From Streptomyces sp. NBC_00442 (lineage in GTDB: Bacteria > Actinomycetota > Actinomycetes > Streptomycetales > Streptomycetaceae): a DNA stretch of 64,000 bases. Position numbers and translations under genes: made by a program. Location: contig NZ_CP107918.1 in the NCBI RefSeq assembly GCF_036014195.1, positions 62,001 through 126,000 of the forward strand. The letters are read 5' to 3'. This document shows positions 45,091 through 54,130 of this stretch, piece by piece. The notes beneath the pieces were generated by a model. The model had not been told where the DNA came from, did no database searches, and saw nothing but the letters and a program-made list of their open reading frames with translations. Position 1 is the first letter of the stretch; every line of letters begins with the position of its first letter.

Positions 45091-45917
45091 TGGCCGGCTT
45101 TCCCTGGCACGCGTTCGCCACCGGGCTCCTCCTCACGGCGGCCGCGGTGCTCGCCGTCATGCTCATCACCTTCGCCGTCGCCGTGGTCACGGGCATGCAC
45201 CGGGTGGTCGATGTCGCCTGGGGCCTGGGGTTCACCGGCGCGGCGCTGGTCGCGTACACCGTCTCGGCAGGCCACGGCGATGATGCGGGCCGGCTCCTGG
45301 TGACGCTCGCGACCGCGATCTGGGGGCTGCGTCTGGCCGCGCACATCGCCTGGCGCGGCCGCGGGCACGGCGAGGATCCGCGCTACGACCGCATGCTGGC
45401 GAAGGCTCCCGGCAGCCGCAACGCCTACGCCCTGCGCATGATCTACCTCTTGCAGGGCGGCCTCATCTGGCTCATCTCTCTGCCCGTCCAGGCCGCGCAG
45501 TTCACGCCCGGCCCGCTGGGCGCCGCCGCCCTGACCGGGGGCGTCCTGTGGGCCGCGGGGCTGGTCTTCGAGTCGGTGGGTGACTTCCAGCTCGCCCGGT
45601 TCAAGGCCGACCCCGCACACCGCGGCCAGATCATGGACCGCGGCCTGTGGGCGTGGACCCGGCACCCCAACTACTTCGGCGACTTCCTGATCTGGTGGGG
45701 CCTGTTCGCCATGGCCTGCGGGACGTGGCAGTCGGCGGCGCTCTCGCTCCTGTCACCGCTGCTGATGTCGTTCCTCCTCACGCGCGGCAGCGGGAAACGC
45801 CTCCTGGAAGAGCACATGAAGGACCGCCCCGGCTACACCGCGTACGCGGCTCGCACCAGCGGCTTCGTCCCCCTCCCCCCACGCCGTCACCCCTCCTCCT
45901 CGACGGCGCGGCCATGA
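45090..45917 (+). CDS. DUF1295 integral membrane protein (Rv0446c type)
   Basis: A 275-residue polytopic membrane protein of the DUF1295 / steroid 5-alpha-reductase-like family. About six TM segments; MHRVVDVAWGLGFTGAALVAY, the NADPH-site signature DRGLWAWTRHPNYFGDFLIWWGLF and GSGKRLLEEHMKDRPGYTAYAART. The fold suggests reduction of an isoprenoid or acyl double bond in the membrane. ATG overlaps the previous TGA by one base. Counterpart of Rv0446c. Confidence 0.86.
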   Translation: MAGFPWHAFATGLLLTAAAVLAVMLITFAVAVVTGMHRVVDVAWGLGFTGAALVAYTVSAGHGDDAGRLLVTLATAIWGLRLAAHIAWRGRGHGEDPRYDRMLAKAPGSRNAYALRMIYLLQGGLIWLISLPVQAAQFTPGPLGAAALTGGVLWAAGLVFESVGDFQLARFKADPAHRGQIMDRGLWAWTRHPNYFGDFLIWWGLFAMACGTWQSAALSLLSPLLMSFLLTRGSGKRLLEEHMKDRPGYTAYAARTSGFVPLPPRRHPSSSTARP

Positions 45918-46609
45918 CGTCCTCCCCCGGCTCCGCCGACGACACGGCGACGGCCTCGCGTCACGCTGCCAGGCTGAGTGTGCGCACGGCGCCCCCGAAC
46001 CCCCAGGCCGCCGTGGTGCTGCTGCACGGCGGGCGCGCCGACGGCCTCGCAGCGCCTCCGTGGATCAACCTGCCCGCGCTGCGACTGCGTTTCTTCGGGA
46101 CCGCGATCCTGCGTGCCCGGCCCCGGAACACCCTGCTGCTCGCCTCGGTGCGCTATCGCCGACGCGGCTGGAACGGGCCGTTGGCCGACCCCGTCCACGA
46201 CGCCCGTGACGCCCTCGACGAACTGGGCCGTCTCTCCCCCGGCCTCCCGGTCGTCCTCGTGGGCCACTCCATGGGCGGCCGTGCTGCCCTGCGGGCCGCA
46301 GCCCACCCATCGGTACGCGGCGTCATCGCGCTCGCCCCCTGGTGCCCGGCGGGCGAGCCCGCCTCCCACCTGCGGGACAAGACCGTCGTGATGCTGCACG
46401 ACCCCCGGGACCGCGTCACCCGGGCCGATCTGACATGGGCCTTCGCCCGCAGGGCCCGCGCCCAGGGCGCCGATGTGCACGCGGTGAAGATGCCGCACGG
46501 CGGCCACACCATGCTCCACGGCGCCCAGGGCTGGCACCACATGACCGCCCTGTGCGCCGCCGCCGTCCTGGACGGCACACCGCCGCCCCATCCGATCCCG
46601 TCTCTCTGA
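45914..46609 (+). CDS. Alpha/beta hydrolase, last gene of the SigK-type operon
   Basis: A 231-residue alpha/beta hydrolase: VVLLHGGRADG, nucleophile elbow VVLVGHSMGGRAALRAA (Ser in GHSMG), acid in MLHDPRDRVT and His in PHGGHTMLHG. ATGA overlap with the DUF1295 gene places it firmly in the operon. A lipase-like role on the modified lipids is a guess. Confidence 0.83.
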   Translation: MTSSPGSADDTATASRHAARLSVRTAPPNPQAAVVLLHGGRADGLAAPPWINLPALRLRFFGTAILRARPRNTLLLASVRYRRRGWNGPLADPVHDARDALDELGRLSPGLPVVLVGHSMGGRAALRAAAHPSVRGVIALAPWCPAGEPASHLRDKTVVMLHDPRDRVTRADLTWAFARRARAQGADVHAVKMPHGGHTMLHGAQGWHHMTALCAAAVLDGTPPPHPIPSL

Positions 46610-46646
46610 CCACCCCGATCTCCTCTCCCTCTGCGTCAGTACCCCG

Positions 46647-46796
46647 TCAATGGGCGGAGGCCCCGAACTCGGCATGCCGGGCACGCAGCGCGAACTCCGC
46701 GTCATCACCCGGCTCGTGCGCGGGAGGAGGGAGAACCACGCGACGCGCCTCCTCGCGTGCCTCGGCCAGGAGGGCCCGGAACTCCTCGTCCGTCAT
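46647..46796 (-). CDS. Small acidic protein (49 residues)
   Basis: A short frame from ATG 46796 reading MTDEEFRALLAEAREEARRV then PPPAHEPGDDAEFALRARHAEFG. It has a Streptomyces-like amphipathic helix followed by an acidic end, with strong GC bias at third positions. It is antisense to nothing accepted and lies in the gap after the hydrolase. No known domain; could be a small regulatory or antitoxin-like peptide. Confidence 0.45.
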   Translation of the reverse strand: MTDEEFRALLAEAREEARRVVLPPPAHEPGDDAEFALRARHAEFGASAH

Positions 46797-47009
46797 CGCA
46801 GCTCACCTCGTCACGGTCCGGCCCGCGTTCTGGGGCCTCACTGGGGATTCGTTCCTGGACGACGTGCAGATTGCTCTGTCGTGGGGTCTGCTACGGCCAT
46901 GCGTGCCCCCGCGAGGGCCGTGGCCGTGAAGCCGGCCGGTGTTCAGGGCCCCTGAGGCCCCTGAGGCCCCGGCGGACCGCCGGACCGCCGGACCAAGGCC
47001 AGGGCGTGC

Positions 47010-48647
47010 GTGAATAATCAGGGCATGTTTTCCGACTTCACGCACGGCCACGACGGTGAACGCCTCAGCGGTATCTACGCCGGTGATCCCTCCGATCCCA
47101 CCGTGGTGGTGCTGCATGGCGCGGGCAGCAGCAGCAAGGAGCGACTGCTCCCGCTGGTAAGGGAGTTCGTGAACCGCGGCTGCCGAGGGGTGGCCCTCGA
47201 TTTCTCCGGGCACGGCGAAAGTACGGGAGAACTCGGCGAGTTGAGCCTGCGGCGACGGTTCGGACAGGCCGTCGGGGTGATCGATGCGTATGGCGGCGCG
47301 GAGGGGCCGCTGGTCCTGGTGGGCTTCAGCATGAGCGGGCAGACGGTGGCGGATCTCGTGGCGCACTACGGGGATCGGGTGACGGCGCTGGGGCTGTGCG
47401 CGCCCGCCGTGTACACCGAGGAGGCGTGGGACGTGCCCTTCGGGGACGGGAACGGGCGGTTCAGCGGCATCATCCGGCGGCCGGACAGCTGGCGGGAGGC
47501 GCGTGCGCTTCAGGTGCTGCGGGCGTACGAGGGCCGGGCGGTGCTGGCCGTGCCGGGCACGGACGCGGTCATTCCGGCCGCGGTGACCGAGTCCGTACAG
47601 GAAGCGCTGGCCACCCGCTCCCAGTACACGCGGTTCGAACTTCCCAACGCACAGCACCAGTTGGCGATGTGGTTCCGCGATCACGGCGAGGACCGGCGGG
47701 AATTCGTCGACGCGGTGCTGACCGGCCTCGACGACCAGGGCTGGTCGGCTACCCGTACATGGGTGGCCAAGCAGCTCGGCAACGGCCGTGAGGTCACCGG
47801 CTCGCGCCTCCTGTCCGGTGGCTGGAGCTCCCAGATGCGCCGGCTCAGCCTCGACGACGGTACCGCCCTGGTACAACGGACCTTCGTGAAGCCGTTCTTC
47901 CGCCATCACGGCCCCGGGCTGCTGACCCGCGAGGCGTCCGTCCTGACGCTGCTCGCCGGGCAGGAGAACATTCCGGCGCCCGACTTCGTCGCCGTGGACG
48001 CCACGGCCGAACACTGCGACCACCCGACGCTGTTGATGTCCGCGCTGCCCGGCCGCGTCCGCGTGGACGAGGACGACCTGGCCCGGCGCCTGGACCTGCT
48101 AGCGGCTCAGCTCGTCGGCATCCACGGCGTCGTACCGGACGAAAGACCGCGCACGTACCAGGCGTGGACGCCCCCGGAACGCGTGCGCACCCCCGACGGC
48201 CCCCTGTGGGAGCGGGCCGTCGACGCGCTCCGCCGGGAGCCGCCGGCGTACGACGGCCGCTTCCTGCACCGCGACTTCCACCCCGGGAACGTACTCTTCG
48301 CGGGAACCGGTCCCACCCTGCGGATCACCGGCGTCGTGGACTGGGTCGAGACGTCGTGGGGACCTGCCGACCTGGACGTGGCGCACTGTTCGACCGCGCT
48401 CGCGCTGCTGCACGGGCCGGCGCACGGGCTGGAGTTCCGCGAGCGGTACGAGGCACAGGGCGGCCGCTGCCTCGCCGACGACCACGACCACCTGTACTGG
48501 CGGCTGCTCGACGCCCTGCACTACTGCCCCGACGCGGCGAAACTGGCCGGCCCGTGGCGTGAACTGGGCCGGGACGATCTGACGTCCGACGTGGTGGCGG
48601 AACGGCTGGAGGCGTACGTGGACGGACTGCTGCGGCGATACGGCTGA
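47010..48647 (+). CDS. Alpha/beta hydrolase - aminoglycoside phosphotransferase-like fusion
   Basis: A 545-residue two-domain protein. Residues 1-245: alpha/beta hydrolase with VVVLHGAGSSSKERLLPLV, elbow VLVGFSMSGQTVAD (Ser107), and His in PNAQHQLAMWF. Residues 250-545: APH/kinase-like domain with SGGWSSQMRRLSLDDGTALVQR, catalytic loop FLHRDFHPGNVLF and VVDWVETSWGPADLDVAH (metal Asp). The two halves are in one frame with no stop, joined at LDDQGWSATRTWVAKQLG. APH domains phosphorylate small alcohols; the fused hydrolase may act on the same substrate. Start GTG 47010; ATG 47025 is possible. Confidence 0.83.
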   Translation: MNNQGMFSDFTHGHDGERLSGIYAGDPSDPTVVVLHGAGSSSKERLLPLVREFVNRGCRGVALDFSGHGESTGELGELSLRRRFGQAVGVIDAYGGAEGPLVLVGFSMSGQTVADLVAHYGDRVTALGLCAPAVYTEEAWDVPFGDGNGRFSGIIRRPDSWREARALQVLRAYEGRAVLAVPGTDAVIPAAVTESVQEALATRSQYTRFELPNAQHQLAMWFRDHGEDRREFVDAVLTGLDDQGWSATRTWVAKQLGNGREVTGSRLLSGGWSSQMRRLSLDDGTALVQRTFVKPFFRHHGPGLLTREASVLTLLAGQENIPAPDFVAVDATAEHCDHPTLLMSALPGRVRVDEDDLARRLDLLAAQLVGIHGVVPDERPRTYQAWTPPERVRTPDGPLWERAVDALRREPPAYDGRFLHRDFHPGNVLFAGTGPTLRITGVVDWVETSWGPADLDVAHCSTALALLHGPAHGLEFRERYEAQGGRCLADDHDHLYWRLLDALHYCPDAAKLAGPWRELGRDDLTSDVVAERLEAYVDGLLRRYG

Positions 48648-48831
48648 CCGATCGTGATCACTCGCCCGCGCGTGGCGGACGGGCCACTCCACCGGCCCCA
48701 GGACAGCCCGCTCTCATCGTCGAGCTCCTGCGGGAACCGCTCGCCGTCGGCACCATCCGTCCTTGACGCACGGCATCGAGGACGAGGATGTCGCCCACCT
48801 CATGGGCGATGGGCGGCGGGGAGCATGACGG

Positions 48832-49344
48832 TCAGGGAGTTCGTTCCTCGGGGGTGCGAACGGAGCGCGGTGTCACCGCGTCCTGTTCCGCGAGGTGGCT
48901 GTCCATGGTGGTGTTCAGGCCGGCCATGAACGCCTCCACCTGTTCCAGGAACTGGGGCGGGTAGTGCGACATCGCGGCGTCGAGGCGGTGGGCGAGCGGG
49001 CCGAAGAACTCGTCCGCCCGTTCCTGGATGTGGCCGCCGCTGCGCAACGTGACGATGCGCCGGTCGGTGTGCTCGCGGGCGCGGGTGATGTGCCCTGCCG
49101 CTTCGAGGCGGTTCAGGAGGGCGGTGGTGGCGCCGGTGGACAGGGAGATCCGCTCGCTCAGCCGCGCCGGCGACAGGGGGGTGCCGCGCTCCTCGGCTGC
49201 GGCGATCTCCAAGACCGCGGTCGCATCCGTGGAGTGCAGGCCCAGCCAGGCGGCGAAGCGCCGACTGAGTTCGGTGTAGTGGCCGCCGTAGATCCTCAGC
49301 GACTCCATCAGCCGCTCACGCTGCTCCGCGACACCGTCGCGCAC
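48832..49344 (-). CDS. MarR-family transcriptional regulator
   Basis: A 170-residue MarR-type regulator. The winged helix-turn-helix is LSPARLSERISLSTGATTALLNRLEAAGHITRAREHTDRRIVTLRSG. The start chosen is GTG 49344, five bases after GGAGG; upstream frame without homology was left out. It is divergent from the MFS gene at 49502 and is the probable repressor of it. Confidence 0.85.
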   Translation of the reverse strand: MRDGVAEQRERLMESLRIYGGHYTELSRRFAAWLGLHSTDATAVLEIAAAEERGTPLSPARLSERISLSTGATTALLNRLEAAGHITRAREHTDRRIVTLRSGGHIQERADEFFGPLAHRLDAAMSHYPPQFLEQVEAFMAGLNTTMDSHLAEQDAVTPRSVRTPEERTP

Positions 49345-49455
49345 TGCTTCCTCCACGCCTCCGCCCTTCTCCCGCCGCGCGAGCCGCGCGGTCCCATGCT
49401 CGGCAGCGATCCGCGTGGTCCGCGCGCCCACTCCGCTTTGACAACCTACCGGCAT

Positions 49456-49479
49456 CAATTTACCTTCATGGTGGAATTG
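49456..49479. promoter_or_regulatory. Candidate MarR operator
   Basis: CAATTTACC (49456-49464) and GGTGGAATTG (49470-49479) form an imperfect palindrome between the MarR and MFS genes, about 20 bp before the MFS start. Confidence 0.45.
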
Positions 49480-49501
49480 CTTCACCGTGGAGGTATCTGG
49501 C

Positions 49502-51010
49502 GTGCACAACCCGGCCCCGACCCCCGACGAGACGACCGAGCCCTACCGGTGGCGATGGCTGATCCTGGTGGTGATGATCGTCGCGGAGATCATGGACCTC
49601 CTGGACGCCTCGATCGTCAACGTCGCCGGACCGGACCTGGAGAAGTCCCTCGGTGCCGGTTCCGTCGGCCTGCAATGGGTGATCGGCGGTTACGCCCTCA
49701 CCCTGGGCGGCGGGCTCGTGCTCGGCGGCCGGCTCGGCGATCGCTACGGCAGGCGCCGGATGTTCCTGATGGGACTCGCGGCATTCACCACGTGCTCCCT
49801 GCTGTGCGCGATCGCGCCGAACATCGGGTCGCTGATCGCCTTCCGCCTGCTGCAGGGCACCGCCGGAGCGATACTGCTGCCCCAGGGCCTGGGTCTGCTG
49901 CGGGAGAACTTCTCCGGCCCCGAGCTCACCAAGGTCTTCGCGGTCTTCGGGCCCGTCCTGGGTCTGGGCGGCATCGTCGGCCCCGTCCTGGGCGGCTTCC
50001 TGATCGAGGGCGACTTCTTCGGCCTGGGCTGGCGGTCGGTGTTCTTGGTCAACCTGCCCATCGGCATCGCGGCACTGATCGTCGCGGCGCGGTTCGTGCC
50101 CAAGAAGACGGGCGACCGCGCGGTACGGGTCGACATGGCCGGCGCCGCCCTGGTCGTGGCGTCCTGCGCTCTGCTGGTGCTGCCGCTCAACCAGGGGCAG
50201 GAGGAGGGCTGGCCCCTGTGGACGTGGCTGTCCATGGCGGCCTCGGCGATCGGGTTCGTTCTCTTCGCCCTGCACCAGCGCCGTGCGGCGGCCGCGGGCC
50301 GCGAGCCGTTGGTGACCCCGGGCCTGCTGCGCAAGCCGGCCTTCACCGTGGGGCTCGGCGGCATCGCCCTGTTCTTCGGCGGACTGATCGGCAGCCAGCT
50401 CGTACTCACCCTGTTCCTCCAGATCGGCCACCGCTTCACCGCCGGAGAGGCGGGTCTTGGCAACCTGCCCCTCGCGGTGGGAACCGCGATCGGCGGCGCG
50501 GTCAGCGGCGCGTTCCTCGCCGACAGGATCGGCCGCAAGGTGCTCCAGATCGGACCGCTGGTCCAGCTGGCCGGAGCTGCCGTGCTCTGGCGCGAGCTCG
50601 ACGGCCTCGATGCCGCCTCGGTCTCGATCTGGGACATCGTTCCCGGAGTCGCGGTGGCGGGCGTCGGCGCCGGCCTGGTGATCGCCGCCCTGTTCAGCTT
50701 CATCCTGGCCGCGGTCGACGACGACGAGATCGGATCCGCCTCCGGTGTCCTGTCGGCGGTCCAGGCGGTGGGCGGCTCCATCGGCGTCGCGGTCTTCGGC
50801 TCGGTGTTCTTCGCGCGGGCGAAGACCGGTGACTTCACCGGCGGCTTCCACCGCGCGTTGATCGTCCAGGCAGGGCTGCTGGTGGTCTTCCTCGCCATCA
50901 CCTTCCTGCTGCCCAGGAAGGGCCGCCCCGAAGAAGAGCAGCACGGCATCAACCCCGAGACGACTGTCGACGGCACCGGCACCGGCACCGAGCAGCACGT
51001 CACCGCCTGA
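49502..51010 (+). CDS. MFS transporter, DHA2 drug/H+ antiporter family
   Basis: A 502-residue major-facilitator protein with 14 predicted TMs, EmrB/QacA-like. It has motif A GGRLGDRYGRRRMFLMG, motif C-like GPVLGLGGIVGPVLGGFL and LDASIVNVAGPDLEKSL in TM1. Start GTG 49502 after GGAGG. It likely exports drugs or secondary metabolites and is controlled by the divergent MarR protein. Confidence 0.88.
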   Translation: MHNPAPTPDETTEPYRWRWLILVVMIVAEIMDLLDASIVNVAGPDLEKSLGAGSVGLQWVIGGYALTLGGGLVLGGRLGDRYGRRRMFLMGLAAFTTCSLLCAIAPNIGSLIAFRLLQGTAGAILLPQGLGLLRENFSGPELTKVFAVFGPVLGLGGIVGPVLGGFLIEGDFFGLGWRSVFLVNLPIGIAALIVAARFVPKKTGDRAVRVDMAGAALVVASCALLVLPLNQGQEEGWPLWTWLSMAASAIGFVLFALHQRRAAAAGREPLVTPGLLRKPAFTVGLGGIALFFGGLIGSQLVLTLFLQIGHRFTAGEAGLGNLPLAVGTAIGGAVSGAFLADRIGRKVLQIGPLVQLAGAAVLWRELDGLDAASVSIWDIVPGVAVAGVGAGLVIAALFSFILAAVDDDEIGSASGVLSAVQAVGGSIGVAVFGSVFFARAKTGDFTGGFHRALIVQAGLLVVFLAITFLLPRKGRPEEEQHGINPETTVDGTGTGTEQHVTA

Positions 51011-51256
51011 GCCCGGCTCACCGCGTGAGCCCCCCGAAGCACTCCGGCCAGTCGGCGGGCTGGTCGTCAGGGTGGTCACGGTCACCGGTCGGGGCCCCCA
51101 AGGCCGGTGTCGGGACTGCGACTTCGGGACAGCGACGCGCAACGCCCCGCGCGGAACCGGAAGGCCGCACCCGGAGGCCCGAACCCGCAGGCCTGGACCG
51201 GGCGGCCGGAGGTCCACGGGTTCACGTGCGGGGCGCCGCTCACGTGGTGGGGGCCG

Positions 51257-52564
51257 TCAGACCACGGTCAGGGTGTACGTACCCGTGCCGTCCTGCCTGC
51301 CGCTGGAGTACTGCCGGATCAACTCCCCGTCCGCGTAACGGTCGTGGCCCAACATCGAGCCGGTGTACTTGTTCTGCACACCGATCTTCGAGCTGCCCGG
51401 TACGTCACGGTAGATGGAGAAGCGCTGGAGGTCGTCCTCCCCACAGGTGGCCGTCGTCAGGTAGGCCTGCTCCTGGTTGGCGATGGCCGCCGGGATGGTC
51501 GCGCATCCGCCGTTGCCCCAGTTCCACAGGGACGCCTCGATCACCCCGTTCTGCTCCGTCACGTTGCAGAGTTTCCAGTTGTCCAGGTGGGCGCTGAAGA
51601 AATTGGATTCGCGCAGGCGGACGCCGTCGTTGGCCAGGAGCGGTGCGCTCCAGTTCAGCGGCTTGCCAGGGACGTCGATCCGGTAGACGGCGGGCTGGCA
51701 GTTCAGAGCGGCGGCCCCGACGGCGGGGGCGGCGGCCGGACCGCCGGCGGCCTTCACACTCTTCTCGGCCGTGGCGGCTCGCTCGGCCCGCTCGGCCTCG
51801 TGCCTGGCCTTGGCGGCCTTCGCCGAGGGGACCGGCCCGGCCGCGTGCTTCGCGGTGGCGGTGGCGGAGCCGCAGTCGAGGAGGTCCTGCGCCTTGCGCA
51901 TGATGCTGTTGGCGGGGACCTGGTCCTCGCAGCGCACCGCGCCTTCCTCCAGGGTGGTGAAGGTGGTGTAGCTGCCGGTGTCGGATCCTTGGATCCACTT
52001 CAACGCCCAGCTGCCGTCGCCCTGTTGGACGCGGTTGCAGTTGAGGCTGCCGTAGGTGCCGGTGACCTTCTTGGTGCCCTTGTAGAGGCCGTAATAGCCG
52101 GGATTGCGGAAGTTCCACGTGACGGACGTCGACGTGCTGCTGGTGGAGGTGTAGTTCACCTGCACGTTCAGGCCGAGGCTCGCGCCGACTTTGCCGAGCG
52201 TCTCGACGGCGAAGCTGCCTTCGACGTTGCCGGTGAGGCCGACGGACACCGAGATGGTCGTCTGGACGCTGGTGTTGACGGTCTGGGTACCGGTCGAGCC
52301 GTTGGTGACGTACCAGCCGTTGAAGTGGGTGATCGTCGGGGTCACTTCGGAGGTCTTGATGTACGGGTGCCGTGTGCCGAGGTCGGCCGCCGTGCAGGCG
52401 GCGCCGGCCTCGGCCTGCGCGGTGGTGGCGGGTGCCGCCTTCGCGGGTGCGGCGGCCGAGGCGGCGGCCGGTGAGACGGCAAGTCCCACGGTGGCCACAG
52501 CGGCCGAGGCGGCACAGGCCATGAGTGTTCTGCCTATGTGGCTGACGGGTTTTGTGGGGCGCAT
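51257..52564 (-). CDS. Secreted protein with Ser/Thr-rich beta region, possible aerolysin-like pore former
   Basis: A 435-residue exported protein. Signal peptide 1-38 (ending ASAAA); about residues 60-195 are beta-rich with a long alternating Ser/Thr/Val stretch (TQTVNTSVQTTISVSVGL, then NVQVNYTSTSSTSTSVTW), the pattern of the amphipathic hairpin in aerolysin/ETX-MTX2 pore formers. An Ala/Lys linker (about 262-310) follows, then a Trp/Cys-containing C-terminal domain, beta-trefoil-like in spacing. I do not recognise a named family; the pore-forming idea is inference from residue pattern. It is divergent from a secreted DNase. Start ATG 52564. Confidence 0.6.
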   Translation of the reverse strand: MRPTKPVSHIGRTLMACAASAAVATVGLAVSPAAASAAAPAKAAPATTAQAEAGAACTAADLGTRHPYIKTSEVTPTITHFNGWYVTNGSTGTQTVNTSVQTTISVSVGLTGNVEGSFAVETLGKVGASLGLNVQVNYTSTSSTSTSVTWNFRNPGYYGLYKGTKKVTGTYGSLNCNRVQQGDGSWALKWIQGSDTGSYTTFTTLEEGAVRCEDQVPANSIMRKAQDLLDCGSATATAKHAAGPVPSAKAAKARHEAERAERAATAEKSVKAAGGPAAAPAVGAAALNCQPAVYRIDVPGKPLNWSAPLLANDGVRLRESNFFSAHLDNWKLCNVTEQNGVIEASLWNWGNGGCATIPAAIANQEQAYLTTATCGEDDLQRFSIYRDVPGSSKIGVQNKYTGSMLGHDRYADGELIRQYSSGRQDGTGTYTLTVV

Positions 52565-52754
52565 CGTTGCCCTTTCCCCCTGGTTGTTTGTGTTCGGTCA
52601 ATGGGTGAACGTAGCGGCCGCGGGGGTGGCGGCGTGAGCCCGCAACGGGCCAAAAAGGATCAAGGAGGGGCTTATTCCGCTCCTGTGCGGGCGGGCCCCT
52701 GACCGGTTCGATCCGTGGTGGACCCGTACACCACCGATCGAGGGGAACCACGCT

Positions 52755-54002
52755 TTGAAACGCGTCAGACACCTGCTCGCGGCCGTAGCCGCACTCGCCC
52801 TCACCGCGGCCCTCCTCGCCCTGGGCGCCTCACCGGCCGCCGCCGCACCCGCCAAGGCCGCCCCCAAGGGCCACGGCACGTGCAAGTCCACGGCCCCGGG
52901 GTCCCAGGCGCGCCGCCATGGCACCGGCTGGACCTGCGGCAAGGCGGAACCCGTCGCCGTCCCTTCCCAAGCCATTGCCAAGGCCACGGCCAAAGCCACT
53001 GACACCGAAGGCACCGCGAACGAGCCCTCGGACGGTCCATGCCCCAAGGGCCGGAACGCCGACCGGCACAACTACTGCTGGGGCGAGAAGTTCACGATCA
53101 CGGCCTTCGACACCGACGGCAAGGAGACAGGCCACTCCGTCGTCGTGGCCTTGAGCTTCGCCCGCCTGAGCTCCTCCAGCGGAAAGTGGACGGAGAACCT
53201 CGCCGTCAAGGCCACCGAGATGGAGGGCGAAGCGAAGACCGTGTCGATGGACCTGTCCGCCACCTGCAGCGGCCTGTGCACCGTGGACGCACCGGCCTGG
53301 GGCGGCGCACCCATAGAGCTCTCGCTCGGTGACGAGAGGACCGGGAACCTGTCCTTCACCTCCAGCGTCACCAAGGGCACCAACTCGTTCATCTACCCCA
53401 CCTACACGTCGTTCGGGACGATCCTCGAGGCGGGCGGCGGCCTTGCGAACCCGGTGAGCTGGAACGGCCACCAGCTGCGCTGTGATGCGCAGGTCGGCCA
53501 GTACCCCGGCTGCATCGTGATGGGGCACATGGCCAACGTGACCATCCGCGAATCCGCCTACGGGGCAGCCGCCATCGCCTACGCCTGGGCGCAGAGCAAC
53601 CTCCATGGCGGCAACTTCGGCACCGAGACGAAGCCGCTGCAGCGCAATTCCGGAGGGAGGACGGAAGCGGCCAAGAAGCGCAGGCAGTCGTGCACGGCGG
53701 CCCCGCTGCCGTTCAAGCCGGACCCCAGTGTCGCGAACGACTCCTGCGACGAGTTTCCCTTCGCCAGCTCGGTGCAGGGTGGCACGAACGGCTCCGACTG
53801 CACGGAGATCATCCCCAGGAAGACCGACGGGGTGTGGCACGTCGATGTCGTACGGGACAGCCCCCACGGCAGTAACGCACCCTGCATCCGGGCCCATGTG
53901 CCCCTGCCCGAGAACACGGGTGCCGGGGGCGAACTCGGCCGAGCCGTCGTCGCGGACCGCATACTCGAGATGGAGTGGTACGAGGTGATCCTCGCCCCCT
54001 AG
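52755..54002 (+). CDS. Secreted DNase, NucA/NucB domain
   Basis: A 415-residue exported protein beginning with TTG 52755 (GAGGGG upstream). Signal peptide about 1-31 (LLALGASPAAAA). The C-terminal ~115 residues contain SCDEFPFASSVQGG (Cys about 329) and a WYEVIL end, the core of the NucA/NucB deoxyribonuclease family that cuts DNA outside the cell. The long middle (about 100-300) with CPKGRNADRHNYCWGEKF is unlike Bacillus NucB and may be an adaptor or inhibitory domain. It is transcribed away from the possible pore-forming protein. Confidence 0.75.
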   Translation: MKRVRHLLAAVAALALTAALLALGASPAAAAPAKAAPKGHGTCKSTAPGSQARRHGTGWTCGKAEPVAVPSQAIAKATAKATDTEGTANEPSDGPCPKGRNADRHNYCWGEKFTITAFDTDGKETGHSVVVALSFARLSSSSGKWTENLAVKATEMEGEAKTVSMDLSATCSGLCTVDAPAWGGAPIELSLGDERTGNLSFTSSVTKGTNSFIYPTYTSFGTILEAGGGLANPVSWNGHQLRCDAQVGQYPGCIVMGHMANVTIRESAYGAAAIAYAWAQSNLHGGNFGTETKPLQRNSGGRTEAAKKRRQSCTAAPLPFKPDPSVANDSCDEFPFASSVQGGTNGSDCTEIIPRKTDGVWHVDVVRDSPHGSNAPCIRAHVPLPENTGAGGELGRAVVADRILEMEWYEVILAP

Positions 54003-54007
54003 GCGGC

Positions 54008-54042
54008 GGGCCTCCCTCTCCGGGGCGTGGAGAGGGAGGCCC
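54008..54042. terminator. Strong terminator between NucB-like and rskA genes
   Basis: A perfect 14-bp stem, 54008-54021 with 54029-54042 (GGGCCTCCCTCTCC / GGAGAGGGAGGCCC), 7-nt loop. It follows the TAG of the DNase gene at once and also serves the converging rskA. Confidence 0.8.
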
Positions 54043-54130
54043 CCCGGGGCGGGCCCGGCGCGCGAGCTGATGTGGTGCCGCTGAAGTGATGTGGGCAGCC
54101 CTCGGCGGACCCCGACGGAGGCGGCGTGGT

